NCBI GenBank assembly: GCA_944326905.1
Contig: CALVFU010000007.1
Span: 1-54,905 of the forward strand
Direction of reading: 5' to 3'
Length of the DNA: 54,905 nt
DNA from: Candidatus Gastranaerophilales bacterium
GTDB taxonomy: Bacteria; Cyanobacteriota; Vampirovibrionia; Gastranaerophilales; Gastranaerophilaceae
Shown: positions 28,163 to 39,106 of the stretch, one piece after another
How the letters are laid out: the number at the start of each line of letters is the position of its first letter
Numbering within the stretch: the stretch's first letter is position 1
Notes under the pieces: model-generated
Database searches by the model: none
What the model saw: only the letters and a program-made list of their open reading frames with translations
What the model was told of the DNA's origin: nothing
Made by a program: the position numbers and the translations under genes

Positions 28163-28402
28163 ATGGATAAAATAGTTAAAATAGCTTGGGATTTAAATGA
28201 AAAATCCGAAAATAGATATGAATTAGTTTATGAAATTGCTGAACTTGCAAAAAAACTTGTTGACGAGTCTCAAATGAAAAAAGAACGTGAAGACTTTGGT
28301 TATGAGGAAATTTCAGACAGTTCGTACAAAAAAGAGAACCCAATTGAACATGCTATTATGGTAAAAGCTTCTGAATCAGACGATGAAGGACTTATAGGCT
28401 AA
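28163..28402 (+). CDS. rpoZ: RNA polymerase omega subunit, divergent cyanobacterial type
   Basis: A 79-aa protein matching the omega-subunit pattern. An NRYELV box (residues 14-19, ENRYELVYEIAELAKKL) stands where omega has NRF/NRYxLV. An NPIEHAIMVKASE stretch follows in place of KPVxxAIxE, and the tail ends in LIG, as cyanobacterial RpoZ proteins end in IIG-like residues. Omega stabilises the beta-prime subunit during RNA polymerase assembly. The start ATG 28163 has AGAGG 6 nt upstream. It is a single-gene unit with its own promoter. The call rests on short motifs, so it is probable rather than certain. Confidence 0.75.
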   Translation: MDKIVKIAWDLNEKSENRYELVYEIAELAKKLVDESQMKKEREDFGYEEISDSSYKKENPIEHAIMVKASESDDEGLIG

Positions 28403-28501
28403 AGTCTTGAGAAATGTTAAACTTAACACTGAGGGTAGTTTTATGCCCAAATTATGTTTGGTAATCTGTGACTAATTACTACAGGAGAGTATATTACAAT
28501 T

Positions 28502-29305
28502 ATGCAAGATGCCGTATCATTTATAAAAGATAAAATCGGTAACTTTTCGCCTGAGATAGGAATTATTTTAGGCTCAGGTTTAGGGTCTTTAGCAGATGAC
28601 TATTGTGAAGAAGCGGTGCCTTATTCTGAAATTCCTGGATTTAAGGCTTCAACAGTGGCAGGGCATAAAGGACGTCTCGTTTTTTCTCAAATCTGCGGTA
28701 AAAATGTAGTTATGATGCAGGGACGATTCCACTATTATGAAGGGCATTCAATGGACACAGTTGTTTACCCCGTAAAAGTTATGAAACGTTTAGGCGTTAA
28801 AACTTTAATAATTACTAACGCAGCAGGCGGGGTAAATACCGATTTTAAGCCTGCAGATTTAATGCTTATAACAGATCATATTAATTTTATGGGAGCAAAT
28901 CCGCTTATCGGACAAAATGATGATAGTTTAGGCGTTCGTTTTCCTGATATGAGCGAGGTCTATTCTAAAGAATTAATAGCACTTGCGGAAGTCTGTGCCG
29001 GACGTTTAGGAATTGAGTTAAAAAAAGGCGTTTATATGGCTCTTACAGGACCGTCTTACGAAACTCCTGCAGAAGTCAAAATGGCACGAACATTAGGTGC
29101 GGACGCAGTTGGCATGTCTACTGTACCTGAAGCTATAGTAGGTCATTACTGCTCTATGAATATCCTGGGAATAAGCTGTATCTGTAACCAGGCAGCAGGA
29201 GTCAGCACAGTAGGTTTAACTCATTCAGATGTAATAATTGCAGCTGATTTAGCAAAACAAAAATTCATTACACTCGTATTAGCAATCTTAAAAAGTATAA
29301 AATAA
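28502..29305 (+). CDS. punA: Purine nucleoside phosphorylase (PNP-II, trimeric type)
   Basis: Cleaves inosine and guanosine with phosphate to the free base and ribose-1-phosphate in purine salvage. The 267-aa protein has the phosphate-binding GSGLGSLAD and GHKGRLVF, then QGRFHYYEGHSM, TNAAGGVN, MSTVPEAIVG and the purine-recognition asparagine in CNQAAGVS. The asparagine argues for inosine/guanosine rather than methylthioadenosine as substrate. An AGGAG ribosome binding site stands 14 nt from the ATG, an unusually long spacing. It is followed 18 bp later by speB. Confidence 0.94.
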   Translation: MQDAVSFIKDKIGNFSPEIGIILGSGLGSLADDYCEEAVPYSEIPGFKASTVAGHKGRLVFSQICGKNVVMMQGRFHYYEGHSMDTVVYPVKVMKRLGVKTLIITNAAGGVNTDFKPADLMLITDHINFMGANPLIGQNDDSLGVRFPDMSEVYSKELIALAEVCAGRLGIELKKGVYMALTGPSYETPAEVKMARTLGADAVGMSTVPEAIVGHYCSMNILGISCICNQAAGVSTVGLTHSDVIIAADLAKQKFITLVLAILKSIK

Positions 29306-29323
29306 TTATTTAAAGGAGAGAAT

Positions 29324-32133
<2,810 letters not shown>

Positions 32134-32134
32134 C

Positions 32135-32587
32135 ATGAAACAGAAAAATAAATCAAAATCAGATAAAAGAGTTAAACTAATAGAAATCCGAGGAATTAGC
32201 GGAATCTTAAAACTAGGTTTTATCGGTATTTGTCTTGCTGCCGGTTTTGTTTTATTTCCGGGCGCTGCTCTTATGTACATATGGAATACTTTCCTTGCAG
32301 CAAATACAACTCTTCCGGCTATTGGATTATTGCAAGGTTTGCTTTTATACGGTATTTTCTTAGTTGTTTATTTTATACATAACCGTCCGAGATTTTCAGT
32401 TTCCTGCGGCTCATTTAGCGAACTATCTGATGACGAATTAGAACGGATTATTACTAAAGCAAAACTCAATGCAGAAAAAAGAATGACAATGTCCAGTTTT
32501 GATATATTCCAAAATAAATTGGAAGAAATTGAAAAGACGCAAAAAGAAAATAAAGAAGAAAATAGTGATAATAAAAAAGAAGTTTAA
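32135..32587 (+). CDS. Small two-helix membrane protein, unknown function
   Basis: A 150-aa protein with a basic N-terminus and two transmembrane segments (about 25-53 and 62-82). A cytosolic tail contains SFSELSDDELERIITKAKL and ends in a Lys/Glu-rich coiled-coil-like stretch. No family is recognised. It sits between ligA (1 bp upstream) and the sigma factor gene (5 bp downstream). Because it is a membrane protein directly before a group-3 sigma factor gene, a regulatory role on that sigma factor is conceivable, but it has no anti-sigma signature. Confidence 0.7.
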   Translation: MKQKNKSKSDKRVKLIEIRGISGILKLGFIGICLAAGFVLFPGAALMYIWNTFLAANTTLPAIGLLQGLLLYGIFLVVYFIHNRPRFSVSCGSFSELSDDELERIITKAKLNAEKRMTMSSFDIFQNKLEEIEKTQKENKEENSDNKKEV

Positions 32588-32592
32588 AAGGT

Positions 32593-33396
32593 ATGACTTT
32601 GAGTACAAAAGAAGTTCAAGATAAAAATATAGATGAAACACTAGAGACTTGGCTTTTAAGTTATAAACAGAGCGAAGACGCTGGTGAACGGGCGAAATTA
32701 AAAACTTTAATAGTAACCGCAATGATGTCAAAAGTAAGAAAGATTGCAACAACAATCGCACGACGTGATTATGACCCTATAGAGGATTTGGTACAAGCAG
32801 GGGCAATCGGTCTAATCAAAGCAATCGATAATTTTAAACCTGAATTAAGCAAAAGCTTCAGAATATATTCCGGTTATTTAATAATTGGTGAAATGCGCCA
32901 TTACCTAAGAGACAAAATGTCTCTAATCCGAGTTCCAAGAGAAATACAAGAACTCGCTTATCGTATTAATACATTTGTAAGCGAAGTATCTGATGAGTAT
33001 ATTGATACTTTAACTCAGCAGGATATTGCAGATGCTCTTAATGTTCCTGTAAAAAAAGTAGGTTATGCTATGGAAATGGACAGACGAAAAAAAACAATTT
33101 CTCTTGACCAAATGTACGATAAACATAACCAAAATATTCCGTTTGAAGAAATTATCGGTGCAGATGACTATAAATTCACCTCAGAATCGTATGATCAAAA
33201 AATCATTTTAAATGAAGTAATAGAAAAACTGCCCGCAGACTTAAAAGAACTTATTTATCTTTACTATCACGAAGATTTGTCTCAAAAACAAATAGCAGAA
33301 AGACTGAATCTTTCCCCAATGATGGTTTCACGTAAGTTGAAAAAAGCATTTGACATTTTATACTCCCTGATAACAACCGAAAAAAGGACTGTATAA
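32593..33396 (+). CDS. Alternative sigma-70 family factor, SigF/SigB-type
   Basis: A group-3 sigma factor (267 aa) that directs RNA polymerase to a specialised promoter set. It has region 2 (DPIEDLVQAGAIGLIKAIDNF and the following -10-recognition helix FRIYSGYLIIGEMRHYLRD), region 3 (RVPREIQELAYRIN) and region 4.2 with the helix-turn-helix LSQKQIAERLNLSPMMVSRKLKKA. The long non-essential region of the housekeeping factor is absent. It resembles SigF of cyanobacteria and the SigB/F/G group of Firmicutes. A prepilin peptidase gene starts 1 bp after its stop. Confidence 0.9.
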   Translation: MTLSTKEVQDKNIDETLETWLLSYKQSEDAGERAKLKTLIVTAMMSKVRKIATTIARRDYDPIEDLVQAGAIGLIKAIDNFKPELSKSFRIYSGYLIIGEMRHYLRDKMSLIRVPREIQELAYRINTFVSEVSDEYIDTLTQQDIADALNVPVKKVGYAMEMDRRKKTISLDQMYDKHNQNIPFEEIIGADDYKFTSESYDQKIILNEVIEKLPADLKELIYLYYHEDLSQKQIAERLNLSPMMVSRKLKKAFDILYSLITTEKRTV

Positions 33397-33397
33397 A

Positions 33398-34354
33398 ATG
33401 ATACCACCAGATACTTTATTCTTGGGATTTCTTATCATTATAGGTCTATGTTTCGGCAGTTTTTATAATGTAGTAATCTTAAGAGGTTTAAGCGGGGAAA
33501 GTATTGCTTTTCCGGGCTCAAAATGTCCAAAATGTAATACGCCTCTAAAATGGCGGCATAATATACCATTATTATCATATATTTTACTTGGTGGAAAGTG
33601 TAGTTATTGCAAGTGTAAAATAAGTATTCAATATCCAATAGTAGAATTTTTTACAATGGTGCTATTTGTATGCGCTTATTTAAAATGGGGATTTACTATT
33701 AAAGCATTATTTGCTGTTATTTATTTTTCTTTGTTTCTTATAACCTCTGTAACTGATATTTTAGAACGTGTAATATTAACAAAACACGCATATATTCTTG
33801 CAGGAGCAGGTCTTTTCTATTCTATATCGGCACTGTATTACCCATCATTAATAAACAATTTAAACTCAGATGGTAACCCAATATTTATCTCTATATCAGG
33901 GATTATAATAGGTGTACTTGTAATGGAAATATTAGCAAGAAGTGGTTACTTAATTGCCGGAAGGCGAGCCTTTGGAGAAGGGGATTCATATATTGCAGGT
34001 GCGCTTGGCGCAATATTTGGCTGGAAATACATTTTGTTAGTTTTAGGATCTGGATTCATTATCCAGTTTTTATTTGCCCTGCCGCTTTTTGTACATAACT
34101 TGTATAAACAAAAAGAAAATACTGCAATCATCGAGTTCGCATTATTTTTAGTCCTTGCCTGGATTTTAAAAGCTTATAGCAGCAGCTTAGGACTAATTAT
34201 TTATATCTGCGGATTAATACTTCTTGTTTTTATAGCTGCAATTCTCATACGCAATATTATACGCAATATCAACAAAACGTCCGGCGGAACATATCTTCCC
34301 TATGTTCCGGCTTTAATTGCCGCTTCTTTTGCAGGCATATTTTTATGGTTTTAG
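33398..34354 (+). CDS. pilD: Type IV prepilin peptidase / N-methyltransferase
   Basis: An inner-membrane aspartyl protease that cleaves and methylates type IV prepilins and pseudopilins. The 318-aa protein shows the N-terminal CFGSFYNVVILRGL, a cytoplasmic zinc-type CxxC pair (KCPKCNTPL and GKCSYCKCK) and both catalytic aspartates: SVTDILERVI and the GEGD motif (GEGDSYIAG). About eight hydrophobic segments are visible. The ATG follows directly after the sigma factor gene, so the two are co-transcribed. It is followed by a hairpin shared with convergent speD. Type IV pilus or type II secretion genes must lie elsewhere. Confidence 0.93.
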   Translation: MIPPDTLFLGFLIIIGLCFGSFYNVVILRGLSGESIAFPGSKCPKCNTPLKWRHNIPLLSYILLGGKCSYCKCKISIQYPIVEFFTMVLFVCAYLKWGFTIKALFAVIYFSLFLITSVTDILERVILTKHAYILAGAGLFYSISALYYPSLINNLNSDGNPIFISISGIIIGVLVMEILARSGYLIAGRRAFGEGDSYIAGALGAIFGWKYILLVLGSGFIIQFLFALPLFVHNLYKQKENTAIIEFALFLVLAWILKAYSSSLGLIIYICGLILLVFIAAILIRNIIRNINKTSGGTYLPYVPALIAASFAGIFLWF

Positions 34355-34359
34355 ACTTT

Positions 34360-34389
34360 AAAGGCTTGTAATTAAAATTACAAGCCTTT
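34360..34389. terminator. Hairpin between convergent pilD and speD
   Basis: A 14-bp perfect inverted repeat (34360-34373 with 34376-34389) containing AAAGGCTTGT and its complement. It lies between two convergent stops and probably ends transcription from both sides. The T tract is contained in the stem rather than following it. Confidence 0.75.
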
Positions 34390-34409
34390 AAAAAGTATTT
34401 TGGAGCCAA

Positions 34410-34859
34410 CTATAATTGTTGAGCTAACTGGAATCTTTGATTAGACAATTTCATAGTGTCTGAATCAATTATACCTCTTTTTAATTCAGTATAATTAGCA
34501 GAACGAGAATTAAACTTCTTCTTCAAAAATTCATACGCAACCATTGGATCACAAGAACTGCCGCAAGTAAACAAATCCACAGCAGCATAACCAAGCTCTG
34601 GCCAAGTATGAATTGCCAAATGGCTTTCTGAAATAATTACAACGCCGCTTACACCGTAAGGGTTAAACATATGAAAACATTTTTGGACTATTGTTGCTCC
34701 ACACTCAAGCGCAGCATCAATCATATATTTTTCTACTTTAGAAATCGAATTTAATACATTTGGGTCACATTCAAAAAATTCTGCTAATACATGCTGCCCT
34801 AAGTGCATTTCCTTAATATGACCTTGTTCAAGTTCCCTTAACGATGTTTGCATTGTCAC
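34410..34859 (-). CDS. speD: S-adenosylmethionine decarboxylase proenzyme
   Basis: A pyruvoyl enzyme that decarboxylates SAM to supply the aminopropyl group of spermidine. The proenzyme cleaves itself at the serine in SESHLAIHTWPE, and that motif is intact. GSSCDP provides the second conserved cysteine region. The start is taken as GTG at 34859 because AAGGAGG stands 8 nt upstream, giving 149 aa; the next ATG is 14 nt from that site. The upstream region carries palindromic TTGTAAA-type sequences that could be an operator. It pairs functionally with speB at 29.3 kb. Confidence 0.92.
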   Translation of the reverse strand: MTMQTSLRELEQGHIKEMHLGQHVLAEFFECDPNVLNSISKVEKYMIDAALECGATIVQKCFHMFNPYGVSGVVIISESHLAIHTWPELGYAAVDLFTCGSSCDPMVAYEFLKKKFNSRSANYTELKRGIIDSDTMKLSNQRFQLAQQL

Positions 34860-34921
34860 TTCATAAGCCTCCTTTATATTTCTGTTCACAACAATTATAT
34901 AATACTATAAAAAAAGAATAT

Positions 34922-34976
34922 TTGTAAAATTTACAATTAATCCCGTGTTTCTTTACAAAAATTTACAATATTTGTA
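34922..34976 (-). promoter_or_regulatory. Palindromic TTGTAAA/TTTACAA cluster upstream of speD
   Basis: A perfect 15-nt palindrome (34922-34936), two direct TTTACAA copies exactly 10 bp apart (34952 and 34962), and a 13-nt palindrome (34964-34976). On the speD strand the first palindrome overlaps a plausible -35 box (TTTACA), 18 bp before TATTAT. This arrangement is typical of a repressor or activator binding region. The background is AT-rich, so chance is not excluded. Confidence 0.4.
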
Positions 34977-35007
34977 CGGTATAAGCCTGGAACTTTCTTT
35001 TCTCCGG

Positions 35008-37971
35008 CTAATTATGATACTTCATCAAAAGCTTTGATATAATATCAAGAAAAGATTTTTGATAAAAATCATTCTTTGCAATACAAGTTTCCGCGCCAAG
35101 CTCCAATGCTTTCTTAGAGACATCCTTATCAACCATGCTGCTTACAATTATTACAGGAATATCTGCATACATTTCATCGCTCTTAAGCCTTGTTAAAAAT
35201 TCTAAGCCGTCCATTTTGGGCATGGTTATATCACTTACTATTAAATCGTAATGATTAAGTTTAAGCTTGTTAAAAGCATCAAACGGGTCATCAGCTTCAT
35301 CTGTTATATATCCTGCAGCTTTAAGTATATTTTTCTCCATTGTTCTGGTTGTAAGAGAATCATCTACCACCAGGATTCGTTTAAATGAGAGTATATCTGA
35401 AGTCAGTACTTTAGGCTGCGCAGTAATATCGACTTGATTACCAATATTTTTAACCATTTCCTGAATATTTAATATTAGACAGAGTTCGCCTGATGCTAAA
35501 TTTGTTATACCTGATATATTTTTTACTTTATATAATGGCGGAGCAAGTTTCTTTTGCAAAATGTCTTGGTCTCCAAACAGTGCATCAACAATCAGTCCAA
35601 TTTTCTTTTGTTCGGCTTCAATAATCAAAATAATTTCTTTTTCTTTATTTTCTGCAGTCTGAAGATTTAAAATATCTGATAAATAGTAAACAGGTACGAT
35701 TTCTCCATTGTGCTGGATAGATAAATTACCGTTATTAGACACAATATCTTCAAATTTTTTCAAGATAAAAGTTGATATAACTTGAATTGGTATAGCAAAT
35801 GTTTGATTAGAAACTTTTACAAGGAATACTCTCAAAGTTGTCATTGTAACAGGTATTTCAATATGTACACAGCTGCCTTTTCCAAATTCTGATATTATTT
35901 TTACTTTGCCATTTAGCTGGGATATTTTAGTTTTAACCACATCCAAACCAATACCGCGCCCAGAAATACTTGTTATAGAATCCCCCGTAGTAAATCCGGG
36001 CCAAAAGATTACATTCATAATCTCTTCATCACTCATTGAATCAATTTCATCCTGGGTAAGAAATCCTTGGCTTAGCGCCCGTTCTTTAATTTTTTGCAGG
36101 TTAAATCCCTGCCCGTCATCAATTACATCTAATATTACTTTGTTGTCATCCTGGCGGGCGCAAAGCATAATTTTACCCATAGGGTTTTTACCTTTCGCTT
36201 TTCTATCCTCCGGATGTTCTATACCATGGTCAATTGCATTTCTTAAAATATGTATAAGCGGAGTTTTTATTTCTTCAACTATTTTTTTATCCGCGCTTGT
36301 GTCATTATCCTCAATTACAAATTCTATTTGTTTATTTTTTTCATTTGCAATATCTCTTACCATTCTGGAGAAGGAATGCAGCACTGTAGATATAGGTAAT
36401 ACACGGATATTTTTAACCATTGATTCCATTTCATCAATAATTAAACGCATTTTCATATCGTCTTCTTTTGTAACGCGAGACAAAGACGTCAAATCATAAA
36501 TAGTTCTCGATAAGTTTTGAGAAACATCAGATAACAGCATAAATATCTGTTTAACAAAGGTTATAGAAAACTGGTCTACATTGTTTGCCTGCAAGTATTT
36601 TCTATGATAGTACTTAAGATGGTTAATTGCTTTTATTAAGTCTTTTTGCCATAACTCGCTTGAAGCTCTGATTGTGTCTATCTTATCCAAATGTTTTTCA
36701 GTCTTAATCTTTGTTATAATAAGTTCCCCAAGCTGATTAATAAGCATATCAAGCTTGGCAGAATTCACATGTAAATTTTTTATTTCGTTATTATTATTTT
36801 GCCCGGAAGTATTTGACTGTGCTTTTGCAGAAAATCCTTTTGTTTCAATAATACCAATATCTTTTTTATAATCCAATTCCAGAAGCTGTTTTGTAATCTC
36901 CAGCTGCTGCAATATTAATTCTGCATCTACTGTTCCATCTGCAGCAGCACAACTCTCAACACTATTTTTGAGAGTCATCACCATTTGTTCTTCAAGTGAT
37001 ATATCATTGTCTTTTATAAAATTCAATATATCAATAACTATTGAAATAATCTCCGTTACAGTTTGATCTGTATTGATAGATTTTATTTGATTTAATTCAT
37101 CAATTATTTCTGAAATATAGATATTGTTACTTTGTAATGAGTAAATTTTCTCAGCAATTTCAGGAAAAGATACAACATTCTGGCTGTCCATACAAAAAGA
37201 GGTATATTTAGATGTTGCAATTCCTAAATTGTTTCTTATCTCAAGTATTTCACTTATTGTCAGTTCACAAGAACTGCTTTGAACAAATTCAAGTTTTACT
37301 TTAATGTTTTCAAGCGGCGCTTTTACTTCATAAAACTCTTTACCCTGAAAACTATTATACAACTCATCAATTATAATGAATAAGTCTCTAATTTCATCAG
37401 AAACCACTTCGGGGACAATTGCATCTAATATTTCAAAAGCTTTTGCAAACAAAGAATTTATATGGTCCTGAACAGACATAGGCATTATTGCACCAGCAGT
37501 GTTGTTTGCCTCCTCTATAATTTTATCTGCGCTTTCTTCAGTCGGTGTTTCCAGTTCAAAATGCAGCAACTGGCTTTTATTTATTTCTTGTAGATTATCT
37601 TTTGTTTTATTGTATCGAATATCTATATACTCTTTTTTACGTGAAATAGATTCTTTTATATATTCTGAAACCAATGCAACTGTATCGTTAATTTCATCAA
37701 CCAGCTCCAGAGATATAGTAATAAGATTATCTCTAATACCGCTGATAATATCTTCGACTAAATGAATCAAGTTTTGAATATTTTCAAAACCAATCATTCT
37801 GACCGCCCCTTTTAATCCGTGTATATCACGGAATATGTCGATTAAAAGTTCTTTATCATCCAGATTGTTTTTAAGTTTAGATAATTTTTCATACAGCGAC
37901 TGAATCAAATCATCAGTTTCTGATTGAAAAACTTCAAATAGCTCATTTAATTCTTTCTCTGAATATTCCAA
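35008..37971 (-). CDS. Hybrid CheA-type histidine kinase with C-terminal receiver
   Basis: The central kinase of a chemosensory array (987 aa). Order: an HPt domain with the phosphoacceptor histidine in DIHGLKGAVRM (H51); a long helical linker to about 390; a dimerisation helix pair at about 400-520; and the HATPase domain with HILRNAIDHGIEHPEDR, DDGQGF and GRGIGLDVVK. A CheW-like domain follows at about 700-840. The receiver starts at about 860 with VVDDS and has the phosphorylatable aspartate in SDITMP. This CheA-receiver layout matches WspE and cyanobacterial PilL/Hik36-type kinases. The start is TTG with GAGGAATAGG upstream, 3 bp after the MCP stop, so mcp and cheA form one transcript. 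Confidence 0.93.
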   Translation of the reverse strand: MEYSEKELNELFEVFQSETDDLIQSLYEKLSKLKNNLDDKELLIDIFRDIHGLKGAVRMIGFENIQNLIHLVEDIISGIRDNLITISLELVDEINDTVALVSEYIKESISRKKEYIDIRYNKTKDNLQEINKSQLLHFELETPTEESADKIIEEANNTAGAIMPMSVQDHINSLFAKAFEILDAIVPEVVSDEIRDLFIIIDELYNSFQGKEFYEVKAPLENIKVKLEFVQSSSCELTISEILEIRNNLGIATSKYTSFCMDSQNVVSFPEIAEKIYSLQSNNIYISEIIDELNQIKSINTDQTVTEIISIVIDILNFIKDNDISLEEQMVMTLKNSVESCAAADGTVDAELILQQLEITKQLLELDYKKDIGIIETKGFSAKAQSNTSGQNNNNEIKNLHVNSAKLDMLINQLGELIITKIKTEKHLDKIDTIRASSELWQKDLIKAINHLKYYHRKYLQANNVDQFSITFVKQIFMLLSDVSQNLSRTIYDLTSLSRVTKEDDMKMRLIIDEMESMVKNIRVLPISTVLHSFSRMVRDIANEKNKQIEFVIEDNDTSADKKIVEEIKTPLIHILRNAIDHGIEHPEDRKAKGKNPMGKIMLCARQDDNKVILDVIDDGQGFNLQKIKERALSQGFLTQDEIDSMSDEEIMNVIFWPGFTTGDSITSISGRGIGLDVVKTKISQLNGKVKIISEFGKGSCVHIEIPVTMTTLRVFLVKVSNQTFAIPIQVISTFILKKFEDIVSNNGNLSIQHNGEIVPVYYLSDILNLQTAENKEKEIILIIEAEQKKIGLIVDALFGDQDILQKKLAPPLYKVKNISGITNLASGELCLILNIQEMVKNIGNQVDITAQPKVLTSDILSFKRILVVDDSLTTRTMEKNILKAAGYITDEADDPFDAFNKLKLNHYDLIVSDITMPKMDGLEFLTRLKSDEMYADIPVIIVSSMVDKDVSKKALELGAETCIAKNDFYQKSFLDIISKLLMKYHN

Positions 37972-37974
37972 AAC

Positions 37975-39021
37975 CTATTCCTCAGTTACAGAATTTTTTA
38001 AATCATTAGAAACATTATTTATATCTGAAAGTTTGTTAATACTTGCCGCAATAGTTCTCATAAATCCGGAGGCACCGCTTTGTACATCTTCTAAGGCTTG
38101 AGAAAGTTTATTTAATAACTCATCTTGTTTTTTAGAGTTAAGGTTTATTGCTTCAAAAGAGGTTTGGATTTCACCTACCAAATGAACAAGCTTCTCCGAA
38201 TTAGAGCTTATTGAATTAATCTCTTTTAAAACTGCTTCAATTTCTTTAGAACCTTCTTCCGTTGCCATAACTGTAGAGTTTGTCGCATATTGAATATTAC
38301 TTGTAAGAGAAGTAATTTTAGTAATAGCTTGCTTTGATTCGTCTGCAAGTTTTCTTATTTCACCTGCAACTACCGCAAATCCTTTACCGTGCTCACCGGC
38401 TCTTGCAGCTTCAACTGCAGCATTTAGGGCAAGCATATTTGTTTGCTCTGCAATATCTTCAACAACGCTTATGGTGCTTCCTATTTGCTGAGTATGTTCA
38501 GAAAGTTCAAGAACCAATTCAGCAATCATTTGTATCTTTTGTCTTAAAACTACCATTTTTTCAATATTTGCGTTAATAAAATCATACTCTTTTTGAGAGA
38601 CATTTAAAGATTGAATAGTGGATTTTTCAGCAGCTTGAGAGGTTGTAAAAACTTGTTCTAAATGAGATTTTATTTTATCAACCGAATTAAGTCCTGAATT
38701 AAAACCATTTAAACAATTATTTAAAGTGTTTTTTTCATTATCAAGCACATCTAGGACTTCTGTCATTGCTTCAGACATAGCCCCGGCCTGCTTGCCCAGG
38801 CTTTTGTTAAGCTTTGAACTCAACCAGCGATTTGTAAACACTTCTGCCAATATAAAAAATAATGCACAAACAAGCAGACATACAATTATATCGTAGGCTT
38901 CAACATTATGCTTAATCATAAATCCGCTGAATAATAGACACACGACTATGAATATAATCAAGTCCATAATAAATTTAGTTCCAAGCCTCTTTTCCAAAGT
39001 TGATTTTATTGTTATCCTCAC
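37975..39021 (-). CDS. Methyl-accepting chemotaxis protein without periplasmic sensor domain
   Basis: A chemoreceptor-type signalling protein of 348 aa. Two transmembrane segments (about 17-36 and 44-62) are separated by only about seven residues, so there is no periplasmic ligand domain. The rest is a long coiled coil with the hairpin tip [20 protein letters not shown] and [20 protein letters not shown] (about 188-226), which contacts CheA and CheW. There is no HAMP domain. The start is GTG after a G-rich ribosome binding site. It is divergent from the receiver-GGDEF gene (85-bp gap). The input is probably a membrane-borne, contact-related or partner-protein signal. Confidence 0.92.
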   Translation of the reverse strand: MRITIKSTLEKRLGTKFIMDLIIFIVVCLLFSGFMIKHNVEAYDIIVCLLVCALFFILAEVFTNRWLSSKLNKSLGKQAGAMSEAMTEVLDVLDNEKNTLNNCLNGFNSGLNSVDKIKSHLEQVFTTSQAAEKSTIQSLNVSQKEYDFINANIEKMVVLRQKIQMIAELVLELSEHTQQIGSTISVVEDIAEQTNMLALNAAVEAARAGEHGKGFAVVAGEIRKLADESKQAITKITSLTSNIQYATNSTVMATEEGSKEIEAVLKEINSISSNSEKLVHLVGEIQTSFEAINLNSKKQDELLNKLSQALEDVQSGASGFMRTIAASINKLSDINNVSNDLKNSVTEE

Positions 39022-39074
39022 GTTACGCCCCCCAAAAGTATGGTAATTTCTTTCATTTTATTATAAGATTATTG

Positions 39075-39080
39075 TATAAT
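39075..39080 (+). promoter_or_regulatory. -10 box of the receiver-GGDEF gene
   Basis: TATAAT in the 85-bp divergent region, 26 nt before the ATG at 39107. GGAAGG serves as ribosome binding site. The -35 match (TTCATT) is weak, so an activator may be needed. Confidence 0.5.
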
Positions 39081-39106
39081 AAAAATTACAAAATTGGAAG
39101 GTCAAA

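Noticed and set aside
28403..28501. A purine or preQ1 riboswitch before punA
   Set aside because: The conserved core bases of these classes were not found; kept only as a weak structured-leader observation.
35906..36499. A 197-codon plus-strand open frame inside the CheA gene
   Set aside because: It is fully antisense to the conserved kinase domain, has no ribosome binding site and no family resemblance.
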